Source of the DNA: Gammaproteobacteria bacterium
Lineage (GTDB): Bacteria; Pseudomonadota; Gammaproteobacteria; S012-40
Length of the DNA: 5,778 bases
Direction: 5' to 3'
Assembly: GCA_026982215.1 (NCBI GenBank)
Contig: JALSHN010000044.1
Coordinates: 1-5,778 of the forward strand
In this document: positions 1 to 5,414 of the stretch, piece after piece
Layout: every line of letters starts with the position of its first letter
How positions within the stretch are numbered: position 1 is the stretch's first letter
The notes under the pieces: model-generated
What the model saw: the letters and a program-made list of their open reading frames with translations, nothing else
Told to the model about the DNA's origin: nothing
Database searches by the model: none
Translations under genes and position numbers: made by a program

Positions 1-349
1 ACGCTTGGTACGCAAGTTGTGCGACCACTGCAAGCGGCCGCTGCGGTTACCGCCCGAGGCCCTGGAGGAGGCCGGCCTGTCTCCCGAGGAGGCCGCCGCC
101 TCGCCGGTGATCTACGAACCGGTGGGCTGTGGTCGTTGCCAGGAGGGTTATCGGGGGCGGACCGGGATCTATCAAGTGATGCCGTTCACCGAACCGATGC
201 GGCAGATGGTGCTGGAGTCCGGTCAGCTCCATGAGATCGGTGCACAGGCGGTCCGCGATGGGGTCATCGATCTGCGCCGTGCCGGACTGGACAAGGTACT
301 GGCCGGGATCACCTCCCTGGCCGAGGTGGAACGTGTGACGAGGAACTGA
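1..349 (+). CDS. pilB: Type IV pilus assembly ATPase PilB, C-terminal end (partial)
   Basis: This is the last ~115 codons of the hexameric cytoplasmic ATPase that powers pilus extension by acting on the PilC platform. The reading frame is open at the window edge (codons begin at base 2), so the Walker motifs lie outside. The visible part carries the tetracysteine zinc-binding site typical of the GspE/PilB family: a CDHC pair at bases 20-31 and a CGRC pair at bases 128-139, followed by the family motif GRTGIYQVM and the usual C-terminus ending in TSLAEVERVTRN. The TTG at base 5 is an internal Leu codon, not a start. The stop codon TGA overlaps the pilC ATG by one base. The identity rests on the zinc motif, the conserved tail and the pilC-pilD context. 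A GspE of a type II secretion system is the alternative, but coaE-zapD-yacG downstream favours pilB. Confidence 0.93.
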   Translation, partial: RLVRKLCDHCKRPLRLPPEALEEAGLSPEEAAASPVIYEPVGCGRCQEGYRGRTGIYQVMPFTEPMRQMVLESGQLHEIGAQAVRDGVIDLRRAGLDKVLAGITSLAEVERVTRN

Positions 350-1563
350 TGGCGACCAAGACAGCCGTTTACCAATGGGAAGGGGCGGATCGCAAGGGCA
401 AGCGGGTCAAGGGCGAACTGCGCGCCCCCAGCCTGGTGGTGGCCAAGGCGGAACTGCGCCGCCAGGGCATCACCCCGTTGCGAATCCGCAAGAAGGCGCA
501 GCCGCTGTTCTCCGCTCAAAAGAAGGGCAAAGTGACGGCGAAGGACGTGGCGGTGCTCACCCGCCAGCTGGCCACCATGATCGGTGCCGGCGTGCCTCTG
601 GTGGCCGCCTTCGACATCATGGCCCGAGGCAGTGACAATCCCGCCCTGGCCAATCTTCTCCAGACCATCAAGAGCGATGTGGAGGCGGGTAAGTCACTCT
701 CCCAGGCCCTGCGGCGGCACCCGCGGCTGTTCGACGATCTCTACTGCAGCATCGTCCATGCCGGCGAACAGGCGGGGATCCTCGAGGCGCTGTTGGACAA
801 GCTGGCCACTTACAAGGAAAAGACCGAATCGCTGAAGGGCAAGGTGAAAAAGGCCCTGTTCTATCCCACCGCCATTCTCGTCGTCGCCTTCGTCATCACC
901 GTGGTGTTGCTACTCTATGTCATCCCCCAGTTCGAGTCCCTGTTCGAGAGTTTCGGCGGCGAACTGCCGGCGGCCACTCGCTTCGTTCTCGATCTCTCGG
1001 CCTTCTTCCAGGCTTACTGGCTGTGGATCTTTGCTGGCCTGTTCGCTGCCGGCTACGGTTTCGTTCATCTCAAGCGCAGCTCCCAGGCCTTCGCCGATGC
1101 CCTGGAACGCTGGATGCTCAAGGTCCCGGTGCTGGGTGACATCGTCCGCAAGGCCGTCATCGCCCGTTTCGCCCGCACCCTCTCCACCATGCTGGCCGCC
1201 GGTGTGCCGTTGGTGGAAGGGCTGGCATCGGTGGCCGACGCCGCCGGCAACAGTCTCTACCGCGATGCCATTCGCAAGATCCGCGAGGAGGTGGCCACCG
1301 GCCGCACCCTCAACATGGCCATGAGCCAGGCGGGGGTGTTTCCCACCATGGTGGTGCAGATGGTGGCCATCGGTGAGGAATCGGGCAAGCTGGACGCCAT
1401 GCTCGCCAAGGTGGCCGAGTTCTTCGAGGAAGAGGTGGACGATGCCGTCGCCGGTCTCTCCACCCTCATCGAACCGCTGATCATGGCCATTCTCGGGGTG
1501 CTCATCGGCGGCTTGGTGGTGGCCATGTATCTGCCCATCTTCAAGATGGGGCAGGCGATCTGA
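349..1563 (+). CDS. pilC: Type IV pilus inner-membrane platform protein PilC
   Basis: PilC is the polytopic platform protein of the type IV pilus machine, which couples PilB/PilT ATPase motion to pilin insertion or extraction. At 404 residues it has the usual family length. It contains two T2SSF domains (about residues 68-192 and 271-394), each with the repeated pattern RQLATMIGAGVPLV / RTLSTMLAAGVPLVEG and a GE-x2-G signature (GEQAGIL near 139, GEESGKL near 342). Hydrophobic membrane segments lie at about 173-193, 223-241 and 374-394, and the N-terminus is cytoplasmic and basic. The ATG at 349 is preceded by GAGG at 340-343 (5-nt spacing) and overlaps the pilB stop by one base, so coupled translation is likely. 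GspF is the homologue in type II secretion; the neighbouring genes favour PilC. Confidence 0.96.
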   Translation: MATKTAVYQWEGADRKGKRVKGELRAPSLVVAKAELRRQGITPLRIRKKAQPLFSAQKKGKVTAKDVAVLTRQLATMIGAGVPLVAAFDIMARGSDNPALANLLQTIKSDVEAGKSLSQALRRHPRLFDDLYCSIVHAGEQAGILEALLDKLATYKEKTESLKGKVKKALFYPTAILVVAFVITVVLLLYVIPQFESLFESFGGELPAATRFVLDLSAFFQAYWLWIFAGLFAAGYGFVHLKRSSQAFADALERWMLKVPVLGDIVRKAVIARFARTLSTMLAAGVPLVEGLASVADAAGNSLYRDAIRKIREEVATGRTLNMAMSQAGVFPTMVVQMVAIGEESGKLDAMLAKVAEFFEEEVDDAVAGLSTLIEPLIMAILGVLIGGLVVAMYLPIFKMGQAI

Positions 1564-1565
1564 AC

Positions 1566-2441
1566 GTGACGGTGTTTCAGTTCCTCGCTGCCGAGCCGGC
1601 GTGGTTCCTCGCCGCCAGCGCCCTGCTGGGGCTGTTGATGGGCAGTTTTCTCAATGTGGTCGCCCTGCGCCTGCCCCCCCGTCTGGAGTACCGCTGGCGA
1701 CAGGAATGCCAGGCCTGGCTCCAGGGCCAGGAAGGCAGCGAAGAGACTCCCCCACCCGGGTGGGTGGCCTCGCCTTCGCGCTGTCCCCATTGCGGCCATC
1801 GCCTGCGCCCGTGGGAGAACATCCCTTTGGTGAGTTTCCTGCTGCTGCGGGCGCGTTGCCGTGCCTGCGGCGGCGCCATCAGTTGGCGCTATCCCGTGGT
1901 GGAGCTGCTCACCGCCCTGCTCACCGCCGTGACCGCCTGGAGACTGGGCTGGTCGTGGGAGACCGTGGCCGCCTGGAGCCTGTTGTGGCCGCTCATCGTG
2001 CTCACCCTCATCGATCTGGATCATCAACTGTTGCCCGATGCCATCACCCAGCCGTTGTTGTGGCTGGGGTTGTTGTGGAGTCTGAGCGGGGTGTTCACCG
2101 GCCCGGAGGCGGCCATTCTCGGGGCGGTGGGTGGTTATCTCGTGTTGTGGTCGGTGATGCACTTGTTTAAACTCGCCACCGGTAAAGAGGGGATGGGACA
2201 CGGCGATTTCAAGCTTCTCGCCGCCCTGGGTGCCTGGCTCGGTTGGCAGGCCCTGCCCCTCATCGTGTTCCTGTCTTCGGTGCTCGGCACGCTGGTGGGG
2301 ATCGCCTTGATCCTGCTGCGTGGCCGCGACCGACAACTTCCGATCCCGTTCGGCCCGTTTCTGGCCGGGGCCGGTTGGGTGGCCATGTTATGGGGAGAAA
2401 CCCTTATTCAAGCCTATTTTCGCTTTTTCGCCGGCGGGTGA
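1566..2441 (+). CDS. pilD: Prepilin peptidase / N-methyltransferase PilD
   Basis: PilD is a membrane aspartyl protease that removes the leader from type IV prepilins (and often type II pseudopilins) and N-methylates the new N-terminus. The 291-residue protein matches the family length. It has an N-terminal membrane segment with the MGSFLNVVALRLP motif (25-37), a cytoplasmic zinc-binding loop with C73, C76, C98 and C101, and about seven further membrane helices. The catalytic aspartates are D150 in the motif LIDLDHQLLPD and D214 in GHGDFKLLAALGAWLG, the GxGD-type site, so both enzymatic activities should be intact. The start is a GTG two bases after the pilC stop with only a weak purine-rich site upstream (GGGGCAGG at about 1548-1555). 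Coupling to pilC may compensate. A later ATG at 1638 would delete the first membrane segment and is unlikely. The stop overlaps the next gene by 4 nt. Confidence 0.96.
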   Translation: MTVFQFLAAEPAWFLAASALLGLLMGSFLNVVALRLPPRLEYRWRQECQAWLQGQEGSEETPPPGWVASPSRCPHCGHRLRPWENIPLVSFLLLRARCRACGGAISWRYPVVELLTALLTAVTAWRLGWSWETVAAWSLLWPLIVLTLIDLDHQLLPDAITQPLLWLGLLWSLSGVFTGPEAAILGAVGGYLVLWSVMHLFKLATGKEGMGHGDFKLLAALGAWLGWQALPLIVFLSSVLGTLVGIALILLRGRDRQLPIPFGPFLAGAGWVAMLWGETLIQAYFRFFAGG

Positions 2442-3988
2442 GCCCTGCCGGCGAAGTGGCGGGGGAGGAGCGCGAGCCGCCGGTGGCGGGGCGTCCCCAG
2501 CTGGTGGTGGGGCTCACCGGCGGGGTGGGCAGTGGCAAGTCCGAGGTGGCGCGCCGCTTCCGTGAACTGGGTGCCGCCGTCATCGATGCCGATGAGATCG
2601 CCCGTGAACTCACCCTGCCGGGTCAGCCGGCGCTGCGTGAGATCCTCGACGCCTTCGGGCGCGAGGTGCAGGACGAGCAGGGACGGCTGGACCGGGCCGC
2701 CCTGCGCCGGCTGGTGTTCTCCGACGAGGCGGCACGGCGGCGGTTGGAAAACATCCTCCATCCCCGCATCCGTGAACGCATGGAAGAGCGGCTGGCCCAG
2801 GTGGTCGATGCCCCCTATGCCATTCTGGTGATCCCGTTGTTGCTGGAGACCCGTCAGCAGGATCTGGTGGACCGCATCCTGGTGGTGGACGCCGACCCTC
2901 AGGCGCAGATCCGCCGGGTGTGTGCCCGCGATGGGGTGGACGAGGCCCAGGTGCGCGCCATCATGGCGGTTCAGGTGGATCGGGAGACCCGTCTGGGGGT
3001 CGCCGATGATCTCATCGTCAACGATGACGATCTACAGGCCTTGTATCAGCAGGTGGATGCCCTCCATCGGCGTTATCTACGCCTGGCCGAGGCCGGCCCA
3101 GAGGGGGAGGAGGAGTCGGGGGAGGCCGGGAACGAAGCGGTCGCACCTGCCGAGCCCCCCGAGCCCCCCGAGCCGTCATCCATCACTGCCCCTGCCCGCC
3201 CGGTGTTGGATCTCACCGCCGAGGATCGCTGGGTGGTCTACGAGCTGCCCTTGAACGAGCGCATGCGATTGTTGCTGCGTCTGGAGGCCTTGTTCCAGGC
3301 GGGGGCGCATTACCGTGCCGGAGACGACCCCTGGGACAGTCGTGCCGCCATGGGGGTGTTGCTGGATCTGTTGGAGACCTGCTCCCGTCTGGATGTGCGC
3401 AAGGAATTGCTTCAGGAACTGGATCGGTTGCACGCTGCCTTGAAACGTTACATCGGTCGCCCGGGGGTGGACGATCGCAGTCTCGAGGTGACCTTGAATC
3501 GCTTGCAGCGTCTCGGGCGGCGGTTGCGGGAGGGGGATTCCGCTGCCCAGGAGTTGCGCGATCACGAGTTGTTGCTGGCCATCCATCAGCGGATGACCAC
3601 CGCAGGGGCCGCGTGCAGCTTCGATCTGCCGGCCTATTATCACTGGGCCAATCGCCCGCCCCAGGCGCGCCGGAATCAGTTGGATCAGTGGTTCGGGGCC
3701 TTTGCTCCGCTGGAGGAGGGGCTGGCGGAGGTACTCGACCTGTTGCGCGGCAGTGCCACCCCGCGCACGGTGACCGCCGAGGGGGGATTTTTCCAGGAGA
3801 CCCTCAAGGCGGATGCCAATTTTCAGTTGATCCGTTTCTTCGTGCCCGCCTCGTTGGATTACTATGCCGAGCCCAGCGGGGCGCGTCAGCGTTACAGTGT
3901 GCGTTTCCGTGCCTTCGATGCCCGTGGTGGCAAGGGTCCCCAGGCCGAGGAGGACATCGTCTTCCGGGTCAGCCGCTGCGCCTTGTGA
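2438..3988 (+). CDS. coaE-zapD: Fused dephospho-CoA kinase (CoaE) - cell division protein ZapD
   Basis: One uninterrupted frame encodes 516 residues that are normally two proteins. Residues 21-217 are a complete CoaE, which phosphorylates the 3'-OH of dephospho-CoA with ATP in the last step of CoA synthesis. Visible are the P-loop GLTGGVGSGKS (25-35), IDADEIAREL (49-58), HPRIRERM (108-115), VIPLLLET (131-138), and an E. coli-like end with ARDGVD, DRETRLGVADDLI and a final ALHRRYLRLA. A linker of about 40 residues rich in Glu, Gly, Ala and Pro follows (218-258). Residues 264-516 are a full ZapD (formerly YacF, DUF1342), the Z-ring protein that cross-links FtsZ filaments: VVYELPLNERMRLLLRLE, ELLQELDRLHAAL, GRPGVD and CSFDLPAYYHW. 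The GTG at 2438 gives a GTGA overlap with the pilD stop and is the preferred start; the frame is open further upstream but only inside pilD. The genes are usually adjacent and separate. No stop or frameshift is seen at the junction. Confidence 0.93.
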   Translation: MSPAGEVAGEEREPPVAGRPQLVVGLTGGVGSGKSEVARRFRELGAAVIDADEIARELTLPGQPALREILDAFGREVQDEQGRLDRAALRRLVFSDEAARRRLENILHPRIRERMEERLAQVVDAPYAILVIPLLLETRQQDLVDRILVVDADPQAQIRRVCARDGVDEAQVRAIMAVQVDRETRLGVADDLIVNDDDLQALYQQVDALHRRYLRLAEAGPEGEEESGEAGNEAVAPAEPPEPPEPSSITAPARPVLDLTAEDRWVVYELPLNERMRLLLRLEALFQAGAHYRAGDDPWDSRAAMGVLLDLLETCSRLDVRKELLQELDRLHAALKRYIGRPGVDDRSLEVTLNRLQRLGRRLREGDSAAQELRDHELLLAIHQRMTTAGAACSFDLPAYYHWANRPPQARRNQLDQWFGAFAPLEEGLAEVLDLLRGSATPRTVTAEGGFFQETLKADANFQLIRFFVPASLDYYAEPSGARQRYSVRFRAFDARGGKGPQAEEDIVFRVSRCAL

Positions 3989-4000
3989 GGGGGGAGGGCG

Positions 4001-4198
4001 ATGAAGGGGAAATCTCCGCTGCGGGAAGTGAAATGCCCGACTTGCGGACGTTTGGTGCCCTGGACGCCCGAGTCGCGCTGGCGGCCCTTCTGCAGTGAGC
4101 GTTGCCGCCTCATCGATTTGGGTGAATGGGCCGCCGAACGTTACCGCGTGCCGGGGGAGCCGGCGGGGTCGCCCTCCAACGGGGAGCGCGAGGACTGA
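4001..4198 (+). CDS. yacG: DNA gyrase inhibitor YacG, zinc-binding
   Basis: YacG is a small zinc protein that binds GyrB and inhibits gyrase DNA binding in E. coli; it is the usual gene after zapD in Gammaproteobacteria. The 65-residue product has the expected length and the four zinc ligands C12, C15, C31 and C35 in the pattern VKCPTCGRLVPW and RPFCSERCRLIDLGEW, which is diagnostic for the family. The C-terminal tail (about 45-65) is polar, poorly conserved and probably disordered. The ATG at 4001 lies 12 nt after the coaE-zapD stop, behind a very purine-rich stretch (3988-3998, AGGGGGGAGGG) that can serve as a ribosome binding site. Its last 58 nt overlap, tail to tail, the 3' end of the Sel1-repeat gene on the other strand, and no terminator follows directly. 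Confidence 0.95.
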   Translation: MKGKSPLREVKCPTCGRLVPWTPESRWRPFCSERCRLIDLGEWAAERYRVPGEPAGSPSNGERED

Positions 4199-4869
4199 GT
4201 CGCACCCTCCCTGCGGAGGGACGCCAGACGCCGTTTCGCCGCTTGGATACCGGCCGAGGCCGCGCGACGCCACCATTGCCGTGCCTCGGCGGGGTCGGCC
4301 GGCCCGCCCCGCCCCTCGGCCAGCATGTCCCCCAGATTGAATTGCGCCGGGGGATAGCCGGCCTCGGCGGCGCGACGATACCAGGCGCGCGCCTCGGCTT
4401 CGTTTCGTGGGCCGCCGAGGCCGTGTTCCAGCAGCGCGGCGAGGTTGTTCTGGGCCACGACGTCACCACCTCGCGCGGCTTGTCGGTACCACCACCGGGC
4501 CTCGGCCAGATCTTTTTTCACCCCGCGCCCGCTGTGATAGAGCCAGGCCAGTCGTCCCTGGGAGCGCGGATGCCCTTGTTCGGCCAGCCGGTGCCACAGC
4601 CGGGCGGCGAGGGGATAGTCTCGGAAGAAATAGGCCTCGACGGCGGTTTGGTACCATCGGGCCTGTTGCGGAGAGAGTCCCAAGGTCTCGGGGGTGAAGT
4701 CGCGCCATACGGCGGGGCGCTCGCGGGTCTCCGCTGGCGGGGAAGGCGGGGATTCGCCGGGGATCTGGGGCGGGGGCGGTTCTTCGCCGGCGAGCAGGCG
4801 TTGGGTGAGGTCGCCGGCGGAGGCGGCGGGGCTCAGCAGCAGGGCGAGGAGGATCACGATCGTGGCCAT
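4141..4869 (-). CDS. Exported Sel1-like repeat protein
   Basis: This 242-residue protein begins with a hydrophobic stretch and an ASA cleavage site (residues 16-18, then GD), so it is probably exported to the periplasm. The n-region lacks a basic residue, which makes the signal peptide atypical. A Pro-rich segment follows (about 31-49). From about residue 76 to 217 there are Sel1-like (TPR-related) alpha-helical repeats of about 36 residues, seen as ARLWHRLAEQGHPRSQGRLAWLY, then ARWWYRQAARGGDVVAQNNLA, then ARAWYRRAAEAGYPPAQFNLGDML, then ARQWWRRAASAGIQAAKRRLA, linked by G-rich turns. Such repeats mediate protein-protein contacts; no catalytic domain is seen, so the precise role is unknown. The ATG at 4869 is the only good start, with no clear ribosome binding site upstream. 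The last ~18 residues overlap yacG in antisense and read as low-complexity tail. The gene stands alone on this strand. Confidence 0.85.
   Translation of the reverse strand: MATIVILLALLLSPAASAGDLTQRLLAGEEPPPPQIPGESPPSPPAETRERPAVWRDFTPETLGLSPQQARWYQTAVEAYFFRDYPLAARLWHRLAEQGHPRSQGRLAWLYHSGRGVKKDLAEARWWYRQAARGGDVVAQNNLAALLEHGLGGPRNEAEARAWYRRAAEAGYPPAQFNLGDMLAEGRGGPADPAEARQWWRRAASAGIQAAKRRLASLRREGATQSSRSPLEGDPAGSPGTR
4205..4220 (+). other. Short hairpin just after yacG
   Basis: CCCTCC and GGAGGG form a perfect 6-bp stem with a CTGC tetraloop, starting 7 nt after the yacG stop. No run of T follows, so it is not a Rho-independent terminator. It could protect the 3' end of the operon transcript or be incidental, because this DNA also encodes the C-terminal part of the Sel1-repeat protein on the other strand. 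Confidence 0.35.
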
Positions 4870-4987
4870 GGAACCAGGGTACGCCAGCGGCGTGGTCGAG
4901 GCGAGAGGGAGTGGGGAACTTTCGCCCTTAAGGGGCCTCTAATCCTTCGCCGTGATCATACTCCTCCCTCTTGTATGACGGCACTTT

Positions 4988-5026
4988 CGCCCTTCCCTCG
5001 TTCCCCCCTGGGAAGGGCGTTTTTTT
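4988..5026 (+). terminator. Strong Rho-independent terminator
   Basis: CGCCCTTCCC (4988-4997) pairs perfectly with GGGAAGGGCG (5010-5019) across a 12-nt loop and is followed at once by seven T (5020-5026). This is a textbook intrinsic terminator for plus-strand transcription. On the minus strand there is no T-run after the stem, so it is directional. The nearest plus-strand gene, yacG, ends 790 nt upstream, so it terminates either a long operon 3' UTR antisense to the Sel1 gene or an unannotated RNA. Confidence 0.9.
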
Positions 5027-5147
5027 GTCCGCGCTCCGGTGACGTACGGGGGGTCGGCGTCCCTGCCGTCCCATCATGGACACCTCCATGTGCCTTCTAT
5101 TTTGGTCGCCCACAACATGAACGGAGGCTGAACAACCTAGGAAAAAG

Positions 5148-5173
5148 TTGCGGAATGGGGGTTATTCCCGCAA
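5148..5173. repeat. Imperfect inverted repeat upstream of the small-RNA promoter
   Basis: TTGCGGAAT (5148-5156) pairs with ATTCCCGCAA (5164-5173) with one bulged C and a 7-nt spacer GGGGGTT. It lies about 40 nt upstream of the -35 box at 5213, a position suited to a regulator operator. It could also be the stem of a transcript. No T-tract follows on the plus strand. Confidence 0.45.
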
Positions 5174-5186
5174 TGGAGCGCTCAGG

Positions 5187-5241
5187 TTTTATAAAATGTA
5201 TTTTTGTTGTCATTGACTCCGGGGGAAATGCCGTTCAAAAT
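5187..5241 (+). promoter_or_regulatory. Sigma70-like promoter with AT-rich UP-like element
   Basis: TTGACT (5213-5218, 5 of 6 to the -35 consensus) is followed by a 17-nt spacer and CAAAAT (5236-5241, 4 of 6 to the -10 consensus). The stretch 5187-5212 just upstream is strikingly AT-rich in this GC-rich DNA and sits where an UP element binds the RNA polymerase alpha subunit. The bases after the -10 box (GCGGCGCG) form a GC-rich discriminator, a feature of growth-rate and ppGpp-responsive promoters. Transcription would start near 5248. The call is by motif only. Confidence 0.5.
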
Positions 5242-5247
5242 GCGGCG

Positions 5248-5330
5248 CGATATCAGGGAGGATTAAGTCGCAAAGGGACTTGCGCCGAATTCTCCACCTC
5301 TCACCGCCCTTTGGGGCGGTGAGCCGTTTT
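5248..5330 (+). ncRNA. Candidate small RNA, about 80 nt
   Basis: The segment between the promoter at 5213-5241 and the hairpin at 5300-5323 folds well on the plus strand. GGAGGATT (5257-5264) pairs with AATTCTCC (5288-5295) over 8 bp including one G-U wobble; inside it, CGCAA (5269-5273) pairs with TTGCG (5280-5284) around a 6-nt loop AGGGAC, with a small internal loop (5265-5268 against 5285-5287). A single-stranded ACCT then leads to the terminal hairpin. No start codon sits at a sensible distance after the AGGGAGG motif, so a small protein is unlikely, and the next plus-strand sequence is antisense to glcF, so a leader for a downstream gene is also unlikely. I recognise no known RNA family. 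The start is inferred from the promoter and the end from the hairpin. Confidence 0.45.
5300..5330 (+). terminator. Hairpin terminator of the candidate small RNA
   Basis: CTCACCGCCC (5300-5309) and GGGCGGTGAG (5314-5323) form a perfect 10-bp GC-rich stem closed by TTTG, followed by CCG and then TTTT (5327-5330) and further T-rich sequence (CGTTCC). The stem is very strong, but the T-tract is short and offset by three bases, so efficiency is uncertain. On the minus strand the stem is followed by AGGTGG, so it is a poor terminator for glcF. Confidence 0.55.
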
Positions 5331-5414
5331 CGTTCCATCTTCCCTTTTTAGTCCCATTTTCATCCCGCCGGCGCCGGGCCCCGTCGATTTCCGTGGGGCT
5401 CGGGTACGCCGTTT

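Larger units (their letters stand above)
4870..5414. other. 545-nt intergenic region without a convincing protein gene
   Basis: Between the start of the Sel1-repeat gene and the end of glcF there is no reading frame with a ribosome binding site and recognisable protein; the frames that cross it are GC-driven. It contains two 12-nt direct repeats (4918-4929, 4983-4994), a strong plus-strand terminator, small inverted repeats at 5075-5090 and 5148-5173, an AT-rich island at 5187-5212, a sigma70-like promoter and a structured segment ending in a second hairpin. The same AT-rich island on the minus strand offers only a weak promoter (ATGACA at 5213-5208, then TAAAAC at 5191-5186, 16-nt spacer) that could drive the Sel1 gene with a long leader. 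After the glcF stop there is a GCCCC/GGGGC pair (5378-5399) and a CCGGCGCCGG palindrome (5368-5377), but no T-tract on the minus strand. Confidence 0.7.

Noticed and set aside
1257..2336. Minus-strand open frame of 359 codons antisense to pilC and pilD
   Set aside because: It is fully opposite two well-supported genes, with His/Gln/Arg-rich composition typical of antisense shadows in GC-rich DNA.
2243..2437. Upstream extension of the CoaE-ZapD frame inside pilD
   Set aside because: The frame is open, but the extra residues are a shadow of pilD with no family similarity. The GTG at 2438 with its 4-nt overlap fits coupled translation and leaves CoaE a short, ordinary N-terminal lead.
3176..4276. 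Minus-strand open frame of 366 codons antisense to zapD and yacG
   Set aside because: Same reasoning: a composition artefact opposite conserved domains, with no ribosome binding site or motif.
5113..5136. Tiny frame ATG AAC GGA GGC TGA in the intergenic region
   Set aside because: Four codons only, and no ribosome binding site; not a supportable gene.
4126..5322. Plus-strand open frame of 398 codons antisense to the Sel1 gene
   Set aside because: It crosses a strong terminator, has low-complexity Gly/Arg-rich translation with no recognisable motif, and mirrors the codon pattern of the Sel1 gene on the other strand; open by GC bias.
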